Positions 33,893 to 42,129 of a stretch of DNA of 64,000 bases are shown here, piece after piece. The position numbers were made by a program, and so were the translations under genes. The DNA is taken from contig DVOW01000034.1 in assembly GCA_018713335.1 (NCBI GenBank), forward strand, positions 25,815 through 89,814. The letters run 5' to 3'. The stretch's first letter is position 1. Every line of letters begins with the position of its first letter. Under the pieces are notes generated by a model. It had not been told where the DNA came from, did no database searches, and was given only the letters and a program-made list of their open reading frames with translations. The stretch comes from Candidatus Merdivicinus intestinigallinarum (lineage in GTDB: Bacteria; Bacillota; Clostridia; Oscillospirales; Ruminococcaceae).

Positions 33893-34436
33893 AAAAGCCC
33901 TGCTTTCCCGGGTGCGGGAGATCTGGAAAACGCCGGAAAAGCGTTCCCGGTGGATCGTCATCTTGGGCCTTTGCGGTATCCTTTTGATTTTCCTTTCCAG
34001 CCTGGGCGGGAAAAAAGAGGAGCCGCAGCCGGTTTCGGAGGAACAAACCGCCAAGGCCTACGCCGCTTCCCTTCAGGAAGATTTGACGCAAATGGTGGAA
34101 AAAATCAGCGGGGCCGGGGAAACCAAGGTCATGGTGACCCTCCAAAACGACGGCGAGACCCTGTACGCCAAGGAGCAGAAGCTGGATAAGGACAGCACCC
34201 AGACCGCCGGGGAAACCGTAAGCGATCGGGAAAGCCGGGAGGAAAACTATGTTCTCATCGACGGCGCGGAGGGCCGCAACGCCCTGGTCCGCACCCGGAT
34301 GGAGCCAGTGGTAAAGGGGGTGGTGGTGGTCTGCGAAGGGGGCGACGATCCTGTTACGGCGGCCCGGATCATGGACGCGGTAACAACAGCCCTGGACATC
34401 AGTTCAGCGAAGGTCTGCATCACAAAATTAGCATAG
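33882..34436 (+). CDS. spoIIIAG: Stage III sporulation protein AG
   Basis: A 184-residue bitopic protein whose homologues form a large ring in the intermembrane space. One membrane helix (about 22-42), then the ring-building motif domain with KISGAGETKVMVTLQNDGE, EENYVLIDGAEGRNALV and PVVKGVVVVCEGGDDP. The start is a GTG at 33882 after GGAGGAAA, lying within the end of spoIIIAF (overlap GTGGAGAATAA). A Met-initiated frame further upstream is a read-through of the other frame and is not used. Confidence 0.93.
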   Translation: MENKKALLSRVREIWKTPEKRSRWIVILGLCGILLIFLSSLGGKKEEPQPVSEEQTAKAYAASLQEDLTQMVEKISGAGETKVMVTLQNDGETLYAKEQKLDKDSTQTAGETVSDRESREENYVLIDGAEGRNALVRTRMEPVVKGVVVVCEGGDDPVTAARIMDAVTTALDISSAKVCITKLA

Positions 34437-34447
34437 GAGGATTGGAC

Positions 34448-35002
34448 ATGAAACTCAATATGATTTTAGGGAAAAAACAAATCGTGCTGGCATCGCTGGT
34501 ACTGGTGCTGGGCGCCGCCATCTACTTAAATTACACCTTTTCCCAGACCGGCCAGCCCTATGACATCACCGCCGCCAACGCCGGGGTTTCCGGGGAGGAG
34601 AAGGAAACCTACGGGGAAGCCCAGCTGACCGGCGCGGAAGCGGAGAACGCCGAGGATTATTTCGCCGAGGCCCGTTTGGAACGCAAAAAGAGCCGGGATG
34701 AAGCGGTGGAAACCCTTGCCACCACCCTTCAGAACGCGGAACTGACAGATGAGGAAAAGGAATTGGCCACCGCCAAGGCCCTGGAGGTTTCCCGGCAGAT
34801 GGAAAGCGAAACCAACATCGAAACCTTAGTCAAGGCCAAGGGGTTTGAGGACTGCCTGGCCATGGTCAGCGACGACAGCGTGAAGGTCATGGTGAAAACC
34901 GAGGGTTTAAGCGCGGAGCAGGCCGCCCAGATCAAGAACATCATTTTGGAGGAAACGGATATTTTAGCGGAAAACGTGTCCGTTTCCGAGGTTGCAGGCT
35001 AA
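34448..35002 (+). CDS. spoIIIAH: Stage III sporulation protein AH
   Basis: A 184-residue membrane protein whose extracytoplasmic domain pairs with SpoIIQ across the intermembrane space. One helix (about 11-28, VLASLVLVLGAAIYLNY), an acidic linker, and a YscJ/FliF-like domain at the C-terminus (KGFEDCLAMVSDDSVKVMVKTEGLSAEQ). The ATG at 34448 is preferred because AGGAGG at 34436-34441 is ideally spaced; a TTG at 34442 is too close. The stop codon abuts a repeat island. It is the last gene of the operon; no clear terminator is seen. Confidence 0.94.
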   Translation: MKLNMILGKKQIVLASLVLVLGAAIYLNYTFSQTGQPYDITAANAGVSGEEKETYGEAQLTGAEAENAEDYFAEARLERKKSRDEAVETLATTLQNAELTDEEKELATAKALEVSRQMESETNIETLVKAKGFEDCLAMVSDDSVKVMVKTEGLSAEQAAQIKNIILEETDILAENVSVSEVAG

Positions 35003-35600
35003 CCCGGCGGCGAACCGCCGCTGGTAATCCGCCGCGGCCATACACCCCGCGCCGGACTTCGGTTGGCGCGCGACTGGCTGCGCGCCTCTGCGAAAGGTTC
35101 CCCGCTATCTCCAAATGAACCATAGCCAGCGAGCCTGCTTGATGGCGCGGCGCGGCGTTTCAATTCCTATCCAACCGCTGGACAGCGAAGATTTTCGCCG
35201 TAAATAAATTGCCGTTATGGGGAGGTTTCATCTTCTATCGTTTTTGTAAAACGGAACAGGCAACGAATTTGTAGGGGCCGTCGCGAATTTATTCGCGACA
35301 GTCGCCCGGCCCGCGTACAACGCCAAAACACCCCGGAAAAACGGCGGGACGGGAAACCCGTCCCCTACAATCCCGTTTTCCGTTTGGTTTACAAAACCCG
35401 ACGTTTTCGGCACAGATCCTCCGAAATATTATGGGGTCAGGTTCCTCGATTCGCCGGTTGTAGGGGCGCGCAATGCGGGCCCGCGGTTTTCCGGTACGTT
35501 CCGACGTTTTATGCGGGCGGCTGTCATCAATTGGATGACGGCCGCCTTTTCCAGAACCGGCTGATAAACGGAGAAGGCTCCCAAACCGTTTTTTTTGCGG
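35001..35600. repeat. Stem-loop repeat island E
   Basis: About 600 bases with no supported gene. It starts at the spoIIIAH stop with GGCGGC-GAA-CCGCC. Next come GGCGCGC...GCGCGCC (35056-35082), the CAAGC hairpin seen at 6934 in reverse (35122-35143), the reversed twin flank CCAACCGCTGG...GCCGTTATGGGGAGGTTTCATC (35179-35232), an element bounded by TTGTAGGGG (35269-35277) and CCCCTACAA (35362-35370) with inner stem GTCGCG/CGCGAC (35280-35299), and a partial element at 35459. Confidence 0.8.
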
Positions 35601-35648
35601 GAATCCTCCTCTTTCGGCGGGGTGGGAACCATTTTTTTGCAAAAAAAG

Positions 35649-35676
35649 GTTGTTTCTCGGTGAAAGTATGGTATAA
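35649..35676 (+). promoter_or_regulatory. Promoter of the asp23-like gene
   Basis: TTGTTT (35649-35654), 16-base spacer ending TGG, TATAAT (35671-35676): an extended -10 promoter about 100 bases before the start. Confidence 0.6.
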
Positions 35677-35774
35677 TATCTTCAGAGGTTTTTTGCCGCG
35701 GGAAACTGTTCCATGGAAATATCCTGCAATTCCCCGGGAAATTTTGATGAACTTTGGAAAGGATGGGTTTTATT

Positions 35775-36122
35775 ATGGAACAAAAAGCTGCTGCCAGCGG
35801 AAGCATGAAAATTTCCGAGAATGTGATCTGCACGATCGTCCGGACAGTTTTAAGCGAAATTGACGGCGTCCATTCCCTGGCGTCCCGGACAGCGGGAGAG
35901 TCCGGTTGGAAATCGCCCGTGCTTTCCCCGGTTACCGTGTCCCTGGAAGCGGACGTGGCCGTCATCGACATTGGGATAAACCTTTGCGCCGGGTTCCGCC
36001 TGCGGGATGTGGCGGAGCAGGTCCAGCGCCGGGTCAAGGATACGGTGCAGGACATGACCGGCATCGCCGTCAGCCGGGTGAATGTCCAGGTTGCGGATAT
36101 CCGCGCCAAGGAAGCAGTGTAA
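35775..36122 (+). CDS. Asp23/Gls24 family envelope stress response protein
   Basis: A 115-residue small protein of the Asp23/Gls24 family, associated with cell-envelope stress and often placed before nusB in clostridia. Signatures are MKISENVICTIVRTVLSEIDGVHSLA, VDIGINLCAGFRLRDVAEQVQ and the VNVQVADIRA-type end. Several starts are possible (ATG 35763 and 35775); 35775 best fits the family start and the AAAGGATGG site. It leads into nusB with a 22-base gap, so it is probably the first gene of the 35.8-46 kb cluster. Confidence 0.9.
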   Translation: MEQKAAASGSMKISENVICTIVRTVLSEIDGVHSLASRTAGESGWKSPVLSPVTVSLEADVAVIDIGINLCAGFRLRDVAEQVQRRVKDTVQDMTGIAVSRVNVQVADIRAKEAV

Positions 36123-36144
36123 AAATCCGTTTTGGGAGGACAAC

Positions 36145-36558
36145 ATGAAAAAAATATCTCGTCATCAGATGAGGGAAAACGCTTTTATTCTGATTTTTGA
36201 AAAAATGTTTAACGACGATACGACGGAGGAAATTCTCCATACTGCCCGGGAATGCGACGACATTGAGGTGACGGACCAGGTGGAAGCCATGTTCCGGGGC
36301 GTCGTCCAGAACCAGGACGCCATCGACAGCGTCATCGAGCCCAACCTGAAGAAATGGACCAAGGACCGGATTTCCCGGGTAAGCCTTGCTATCCTCCGGC
36401 TGGGAGTGTACGAGCTCATGTACACCACCGATGTGGACGCGGACATCATCGTCAGCGAATGCGTGAAGCTGGCCACCACCTTTGCCCATGAGGACGACGT
36501 TTCTTTCGTAAACGGCGTGCTGGGGGCCATTGTCCGCAGCCAGGCCGCAAAAGCATGA
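36145..36558 (+). CDS. nusB: Transcription antitermination factor NusB
   Basis: RNA-binding partner of NusE in rRNA transcription antitermination. The 137-residue all-helical protein begins KKISRHQMRENAFILIFEKMF and contains VSLAILRLGVYELMY, VSECVKLATTFAHEDDVSFVNGVLG, which are textbook NusB features. GGGAGGA precedes the ATG. Its stop overlaps the next gene start (ATGATG). Confidence 0.95.
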   Translation: MKKISRHQMRENAFILIFEKMFNDDTTEEILHTARECDDIEVTDQVEAMFRGVVQNQDAIDSVIEPNLKKWTKDRISRVSLAILRLGVYELMYTTDVDADIIVSECVKLATTFAHEDDVSFVNGVLGAIVRSQAAKA

Positions 36559-37502
36559 TGCTTCTGGGAATTGACACCAGCAATTACACCACCTCCGCCG
36601 CCCTTTACGACCCGGCTTCCGGGAAGGTTTGGATGGAGAAAAAGCTCCTGCCCACAAGTCCCGGGGCTCTGGGCCTGCGGCAGAGCGACGCGGTGTTTGC
36701 CCATGTAAAACAGCTGGGGGAAATCGCCGAAGGGCTGTTTTCCTCCCTGCCCCAAAGGCCGGAGATAGCGGCTGTGGGGGTGTCTGCCTTCCCCAGACGG
36801 GAGGAAGGTTCTTATATGCCCTGCTTTTTGGTGGGGGAAACCACGGCCCGGGTGCTGGCGTCGGCGGAGGGGGTCCCTCTTTTCCGGTTCTCCCATCAGG
36901 AGGGCCATGTGGCGGCGGCTCTGTACAGCGCCGGGAAGCTCTCCTGGCTGTCGAAACGCTTTTTGGCCTTCCACCTTTCCGGGGGCACCACCGACGCCCT
37001 GCTGGTGGAGCCGGAAAACGGCTTTTTTACCATCAAACGGGTGGGCGGCAGCCTGGACTTAAAGGCCGGACAAGCTGTGGACCGGGTTGGGCTCATGCTG
37101 GGGCTTTCCTTCCCCTGCGGGCCGGAGCTTTCCAGTTTGGCAGCCCAGTGGACGGAACCGGTGCGGGTAAAGCCCGTGCTCAAGGGGACAGGCTGCTGTC
37201 TTTCCGGCATTGAAAACAAATGTGCTGATTTTGCCCGCCAGGGGAAACCTGCCGCCTTTATTGCCCGGCACTGTTTGGAGTCCATTTACGCGGCTTTGGC
37301 GGGGATGACCGAGGCGCTTTTGAAGGAATACGGGGAACTGCCCCTGCTTTACGCCGGGGGCGTCATGTCCAGCGCCGTCATCCGGGAGAAAATGGAACGG
37401 GAATACGGCGGGGTCTTCGCCGAACCCAGGTTTTCTTCGGATAATGCCGCCGGGACAGCTGTTTTGGCGGCAATGGCCATGGAAAAAGGCGGTGTGCAAT
37501 GA
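36555..37502 (+). CDS. TsaD/Kae1-like protein (O-sialoglycoprotein endopeptidase family paralogue)
   Basis: A 315-residue ASKHA-fold protein related to TsaD, the enzyme of t6A tRNA modification. It has LGIDTSNYTTSAAL at the N-terminus, the metal motif HQEGH near residue 115-119 and the AGGVMSS-IR segment near the C-terminus with SSDNAAGTA. It is shorter and more divergent than true TsaD and lies in the nusB-xseA interval, where clostridia commonly carry a second copy of unknown role. It starts within the nusB stop and ends four bases into xseA, so all three are coupled. True TsaD function is not claimed. Confidence 0.82.
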   Translation: MMLLGIDTSNYTTSAALYDPASGKVWMEKKLLPTSPGALGLRQSDAVFAHVKQLGEIAEGLFSSLPQRPEIAAVGVSAFPRREEGSYMPCFLVGETTARVLASAEGVPLFRFSHQEGHVAAALYSAGKLSWLSKRFLAFHLSGGTTDALLVEPENGFFTIKRVGGSLDLKAGQAVDRVGLMLGLSFPCGPELSSLAAQWTEPVRVKPVLKGTGCCLSGIENKCADFARQGKPAAFIARHCLESIYAALAGMTEALLKEYGELPLLYAGGVMSSAVIREKMEREYGGVFAEPRFSSDNAAGTAVLAAMAMEKGGVQ

Positions 37503-38713
37503 CAGGGATGGTTTACACGGTTTCCCAGATCAACCGGATGCTCAAGGGCAAGCTGGACGGTGACCCGGCCTTCCAGGACGTCTTTGTCCGGGGGGAAATC
37601 TCCAATTTCACCCACCACATGAAAACCGGGCATTTTTATTTCACCATCAAGGACCAGTCGGCCTCCATCAAGGCCATTATGTTCCAATGGAACACCCGCC
37701 GCCTGCGGTTCCTGCCCCAAAACGGCATGAACGTGATCCTGTTCGGGAACATCCAGCTCTTTGAACGGGACGGCATCTGCCAGGTCAACTGCCTGGACAT
37801 GCAGCCGGACGGGGTAGGGGCCTTGGCCGTTGCCTTTGAGCAGCTGAAAGCCAAACTGGCGTCCCGGGGAATTTTTGACCCGGCCCACAAGCGGCCCTTG
37901 CCGCCACTGCCGAAAAAAATCGGGGTGGTGACCTCTAAAAACGGGGCGGCCTTGCAGGACATTCGCCAGATTTTGAGCCGCCGGTACCCGGTGGCAGAGC
38001 TTGTTTTATTCCCGGTGCTGGTCCAGGGGGAAAACGCCCCGGAATCCATCTGCGCCGGGATCGCCGCGGCCCAGGACGCCGGTTTGGACGTGCTTATCGT
38101 GGGCCGGGGCGGTGGCTCCTTAGAGGATTTGTGGGCCTTTAACGACGAACGGGTGGCGCTGGCCATTTACAATTCCAGCGTCCCGGTGATTTCCGCCGTG
38201 GGCCATGAAGTGGACGTGACCATCGCCGATCTGGCGGCGGATTTAAGGGCGCCCACCCCTTCGGCCGCGGCGGAGCTGGCTGTCCCGGACCGGGAAACTA
38301 TTCTGGCGTCCTTAGCTGATGTCCGAGAACGGCTTGCCCAGGCGGCCGGGCGGATTTTAGAGGTAAACCAAAGCCGGTGTGAAGCGCTGGCGGTGCGGCT
38401 GGAGAAAAATTCCCCGGAAAACCGGTGCAGGATGCTGGCAGACAGGCTGGATTCCTTAAAGATTCGCCTGAACCAGCAGGAAAGCCTGCTTATCGAACGC
38501 CCGGCGGCGCGGCTGCGGCAGAACGCGGCCAAATTGGAAGCGTTAAGCCCCTTAAAGGTCCTGCTGCGGGGATATGCGGCGGTGTTTGACGGAAAACAGG
38601 CGGTTTCCTCCGTTTCCAAGCTGGAAAAGGGGGACCGGGTCTCCATCCGCTTTGCCGACGGCAGCGCGGAAGCGGAGATTTTGGCGGTGTCGCCGGAAAG
38701 GAACGAACCATGA
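37499..38713 (+). CDS. xseA: Exodeoxyribonuclease VII large subunit
   Basis: Catalytic subunit of the single-strand-specific exonuclease VII used in repair. The 404-residue protein has an N-terminal OB fold (VSQINRMLKGKLDGD, VRGEISNFTHHMKTGHFYFTIKD), the catalytic region IGVVTSKNGAALQDI and VLIVGRGGGSLEDLWAFNDE, AVGHEVDVTIADLAADLRAPTPSAAAE, a long coiled coil (about 265-340) and a C-terminal beta segment. ATGA coupling links it to both neighbours. Confidence 0.96.
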   Translation: MTGMVYTVSQINRMLKGKLDGDPAFQDVFVRGEISNFTHHMKTGHFYFTIKDQSASIKAIMFQWNTRRLRFLPQNGMNVILFGNIQLFERDGICQVNCLDMQPDGVGALAVAFEQLKAKLASRGIFDPAHKRPLPPLPKKIGVVTSKNGAALQDIRQILSRRYPVAELVLFPVLVQGENAPESICAGIAAAQDAGLDVLIVGRGGGSLEDLWAFNDERVALAIYNSSVPVISAVGHEVDVTIADLAADLRAPTPSAAAELAVPDRETILASLADVRERLAQAAGRILEVNQSRCEALAVRLEKNSPENRCRMLADRLDSLKIRLNQQESLLIERPAARLRQNAAKLEALSPLKVLLRGYAAVFDGKQAVSSVSKLEKGDRVSIRFADGSAEAEILAVSPERNEP

Positions 38714-38934
38714 GCGCTATGACCTTTGAAAAGGCCCTTGAAAAATTGTCCGGGGTGGTTTCCCAGCTGGAAAGCGGAAACCTACCTTTGGAAAAATCCA
38801 TGAAGCTTTATGAGGAAGGGGTGTCCCTGACCGCATTCTGCGAGCAGGAGCTGCAAAAAGCCACCCTCCGCATCCGGGAGATCCGGCCGGAAGCCTCAAA
38901 ACAGCAGGAAGGCGGGGATGAAGATGAAGAATGA
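38710..38934 (+). CDS. xseB: Exodeoxyribonuclease VII small subunit
   Basis: A 74-residue helical partner of XseA with the invariant FEKALEKLSGVVSQLESGNLPLEKSMKLYEEG core. Coupled to xseA by ATGA; its 3' end overlaps the start of ispA by 17 bases. The acidic tail QQEGGDEDEE is encoded within the Shine-Dalgarno region of ispA. Confidence 0.95.
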   Translation: MSAMTFEKALEKLSGVVSQLESGNLPLEKSMKLYEEGVSLTAFCEQELQKATLRIREIRPEASKQQEGGDEDEE

Positions 38935-39781
38935 ATGGCTGGAACAAATCGAAGCGGCCCTGAAAGAAGCGGCGGCTGTGCAGGATACGCCCTATAAACA
39001 GACGGCGGAAGCTATGGCCTACAGCCTGGAGGCCGGCGGCAAACGCCTGCGGCCCATGCTGGTGCTGGAATTCTGCCGGCTGGCCGGCGGCGATGTGGAA
39101 AAAGCCATGCCCTTCGCCTGCGCGGTGGAAATGATCCACACCTACTCTTTGATCCACGACGACCTCCCCTGCATGGACAACGACGATATGCGCCGGGGCA
39201 AGCCCTCCTGCCACAAGGCTTTCGGGGAAGCCACCGCCCTTTTGGCCGGGGACGCTTTGCTGACCAAGGCCTTTGAAATGCTGGCCAAGGCGGAGCTTCC
39301 GCCGGAACGGATCGTCAGGGCCGCTGCCATCCTTTCCCGGTGCGCCGGGATCGACGGCATGATCGGCGGACAGGCCGTGGATCTGCTGAATGAGGCGCAG
39401 GCTCCCGATTTCTCTACTCTGGAGCTTACCTGCCGCCTGAAAACCGCCGCCCTGCTGCAGGCCGCCTGCCTTCTGGGCATAGCTGCGGCCGGGAATGACC
39501 AAATGGCGGACAAGGCCCGGGAATACGGGCTGAATTTGGGCCTTGCCTTCCAGATCGTGGACGATATCCTGGACGTCACCGGGGATTCGGCCCTGCTGGG
39601 GAAACCGGTGGGCAGCGACGCGGAAAACGGGAAGACCACCTTCGTCACCCTCTGCGGCCTGCAAAAGGCCCGGGAGCTGGCGGAAAGATACAGCCGGGGG
39701 GCGGCGGAGGTTTTGGCCCAGATCCCCGGCAGCGAGGACTTATCCCGTTTAACAGAGCAGCTCCTGCTGCGGAAACATTGA
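38918..39781 (+). CDS. ispA: Polyprenyl (farnesyl) diphosphate synthase
   Basis: Condenses isopentenyl and allyl diphosphates to geranyl/farnesyl diphosphate. The 287-residue protein has the first Asp-rich motif DDLPCMDND (near 82-90), GKPSCHKAFGEATALLAGD, the second motif DDILDVTG near 214-221 and KTTFVTL. The start could be 38918 or 38924; GGCGGGG fits the second slightly better. Position before dxs matches its role downstream of the MEP pathway. Confidence 0.93.
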   Translation: MKMKNEWLEQIEAALKEAAAVQDTPYKQTAEAMAYSLEAGGKRLRPMLVLEFCRLAGGDVEKAMPFACAVEMIHTYSLIHDDLPCMDNDDMRRGKPSCHKAFGEATALLAGDALLTKAFEMLAKAELPPERIVRAAAILSRCAGIDGMIGGQAVDLLNEAQAPDFSTLELTCRLKTAALLQAACLLGIAAAGNDQMADKAREYGLNLGLAFQIVDDILDVTGDSALLGKPVGSDAENGKTTFVTLCGLQKARELAERYSRGAAEVLAQIPGSEDLSRLTEQLLLRKH

Positions 39782-39817
39782 TAAAATCAGGCTCCAAGGG
39801 CCGGAAAGGGATTTGTT

Positions 39818-40261
39818 ATGGATCAACTGCTGGAAATCTTTGACAACCGGGTTTTGTGGATTGCAATTGCCGGCTGGTTCTCGGCACAATTTTTGAAAGT
39901 GATCTTTTACGCCTGCAAAAACCGGAAGTTCAGCCTGGAACGGCTCATGGGGGCGGGGGGCATGCCCAGCTCCCACAGTTCCACAGTCTGCGGAATGACG
40001 GTGGCTGTGGGGCGTACATACGGCCTGGCCTCGCCGCTTTTTGCGGTTGCCCTGATCGTGGCCTTTATTGTCATGTATGACGCCACCGGCGTTCGGAGGG
40101 CGGCTGGGGAGCAGGCCCGGGTGCTGAACCGCCTTTTGGTGGAGCACGATAAAGCGGAAGCGCAGAAAGCGCTGAAAGAATTTCTGGGCCACACGCCGCT
40201 GGAGGTTCTGGGCGGCGCGGTACTGGGCATCGCCCTGGGCTTCCTCATCCCAATCGCGTAA
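39818..40261 (+). CDS. Divergent PAP2 family membrane protein (DUF212)
   Basis: A 147-residue membrane protein related to acid phosphatase/vanadium haloperoxidases. It has the family signature GAGGMPSSHSSTVCGM and later LGHTPLEVLGGAVLGIALG, with about four membrane helices. It may dephosphorylate a lipid diphosphate, which would fit between isoprenoid genes, but activity is unproven. It lies 36 bases after ispA and 14 before dxs. Confidence 0.9.
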   Translation: MDQLLEIFDNRVLWIAIAGWFSAQFLKVIFYACKNRKFSLERLMGAGGMPSSHSSTVCGMTVAVGRTYGLASPLFAVALIVAFIVMYDATGVRRAAGEQARVLNRLLVEHDKAEAQKALKEFLGHTPLEVLGGAVLGIALGFLIPIA

Positions 40262-40275
40262 GGAGTTTCATTGTA

Positions 40276-42123
40276 ATGGGGAAATATCCGATATTGGAAA
40301 CGGTCCATTCCCCGGCGGACATCCGGAAAATGGACTATCAGACGCTGGAAAAGCTCTGCGGGGAGATCCGGGAATTTTTAGTGGAAACCGTATCCCGAAC
40401 CGGGGGGCATTTGGCGTCCAACCTGGGGACGGTGGAGCTGACCCTTGCCATCCACCGGGTTTTTCACACACCGGAGGACACGGTGGTATGGGACGTGGGC
40501 CATCAAAGCTACACCCATAAAATCATCACCGGCCGCCGGGAACAGTTTTCCACCCTGCGTCAGCCGGGGGGGATCTCGGGATTCCCGAAGCCGGGTGAAA
40601 GCGTTTACGACACTTTTACTGTGGGGCACAGCTCCACCTCTATTTCTTCCGCTTATGCGGCGGCCTGCGCCAATAAAATGCAGGGGAACGGCCTCTGTTC
40701 TGTAGCTGTCATCGGGGACGGGGCCTTTACCGGCGGCATGGCCTATGAGGCTTTGAACAACGCCGGGCGCAGCAAAACCAACCTGATTATTATTCTGAAC
40801 CACAACGCCATGTCCATCAGCCGGAATGTGGGGGCTTTCGCCCGGTACCTGGCTGTGATCCGTTCCAAGCCCTCCTACCTGCGGCTGAAGGAACGGACGG
40901 AAAAGGTTCTGGACCACCTTCCGGTGATCGGGCCCCACATGAAGGAAACCCTGCGCTCCTCCAAATCCCTTCTGAAATTTTTGCTTTACCACGCGACCTT
41001 TTTTGAGGAATTGGGCTTTGCCTATTTCGGCCCGGTGGACGGCCATGACCTGCCTGCCCTGGAGCAGACCCTCCGGCGGGCCAGGGAGCTGCACAGCCCG
41101 GCCTTTATCCATGTGGAAACCACCAAGGGCAAGGGCTATGAATTTGCGGAAAAGGACCCCATGGCCTATCACGGTGTTGGGGGATTTGATATTGAAACCG
41201 GCAACCCGGACCGGCCCGCCATGGATTCTTTCTCCACGGTTTTTGGGGAGAAGCTGTCGCAGCTGGCTGACCAGGACGACAAAATCTGCGCCATTACGGC
41301 GGCTATGAAGGAGGGTACCGGCCTTTCCGGCTTTGCGTCGGCCCATAAGAATCGCTTTTTTGACGTAGGCATCGCGGAGCAGCACGCCGTGACCTTTGCG
41401 GCGGGCCTGGCCTCCAAAGGGTTCCGGCCGGTATTTGCCGTTTACTCCACCTTTTTGCAGCGGGCCTATGACCAGATCCTCCACGACGCGGCCATTGGCC
41501 GTCTCCATGTGGTGCTGGCCGTCGATAGGGCCGGTTTGGTGGGGGACGACGGCGAAACCCACCAGGGGATTTACGATGTGGCTTTTTTAAGCAGCATCCC
41601 CGGGGTGCAGATTTTCGCCCCGGCGTCCTATCAGGAGCTGGAAACCCTGCTGGAACGGGCCGTGTACCGGGAAACCGGCGTTATCGCAGTCCGCTATCCC
41701 CGGGGGAGCCAGCCGGAAGGGCTGCCGGAACCGGACAGCGGGGACGGGGATTACCGCCGGTTGGGAGAATCCGGGAAACGGGCGGCGGTTTCCTACGGCC
41801 GGACGTTTGCCTCCCTTTGGAAGGCTTCCCGGGAATTGGAACAGCCGCCGGCGGTTTACCAGCTGCGGAAAATTTACCCTCTGCCGGAGGGACTGTTGGA
41901 AGAGCTCATAGAATTTCAGGAGATTTTCTTTTTTGAGGAAGCGGAGGCCGTCGGTTCCATCAGCGAGCATTTGGAAGCGGCCCTCTGCGCACGGGGATGG
42001 AAAGGACGTTTTGAGGCGGCGACTCTCCCGTCCGCCTTTATCCCCCAGGGCCGGGTCCCCGATTTGCTGGCGGAATACGGCCTGGATCAGGAGTCGATCC
42101 GGCGGCGTTTACAGGAGGAATAA
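40276..42123 (+). CDS. dxs: 1-deoxy-D-xylulose-5-phosphate synthase
   Basis: Thiamine-diphosphate enzyme that makes DXP from pyruvate and glyceraldehyde-3-phosphate, the first step of the MEP isoprenoid route. The 615 residues show GGHLASNLGTVELT, HQSYTHKIITGR, the ThDP motif GDGAFTGGMAYEALNNAG, and in the transketolase C-terminal part DVGIAEQHAVTFAAGLA and DRAGLVGDDGETHQG. Length is normal. It is followed by tlyA after six bases. Confidence 0.96.
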   Translation: MGKYPILETVHSPADIRKMDYQTLEKLCGEIREFLVETVSRTGGHLASNLGTVELTLAIHRVFHTPEDTVVWDVGHQSYTHKIITGRREQFSTLRQPGGISGFPKPGESVYDTFTVGHSSTSISSAYAAACANKMQGNGLCSVAVIGDGAFTGGMAYEALNNAGRSKTNLIIILNHNAMSISRNVGAFARYLAVIRSKPSYLRLKERTEKVLDHLPVIGPHMKETLRSSKSLLKFLLYHATFFEELGFAYFGPVDGHDLPALEQTLRRARELHSPAFIHVETTKGKGYEFAEKDPMAYHGVGGFDIETGNPDRPAMDSFSTVFGEKLSQLADQDDKICAITAAMKEGTGLSGFASAHKNRFFDVGIAEQHAVTFAAGLASKGFRPVFAVYSTFLQRAYDQILHDAAIGRLHVVLAVDRAGLVGDDGETHQGIYDVAFLSSIPGVQIFAPASYQELETLLERAVYRETGVIAVRYPRGSQPEGLPEPDSGDGDYRRLGESGKRAAVSYGRTFASLWKASRELEQPPAVYQLRKIYPLPEGLLEELIEFQEIFFFEEAEAVGSISEHLEAALCARGWKGRFEAATLPSAFIPQGRVPDLLAEYGLDQESIRRRLQEE

Positions 42124-42129
42124 CTGAGG

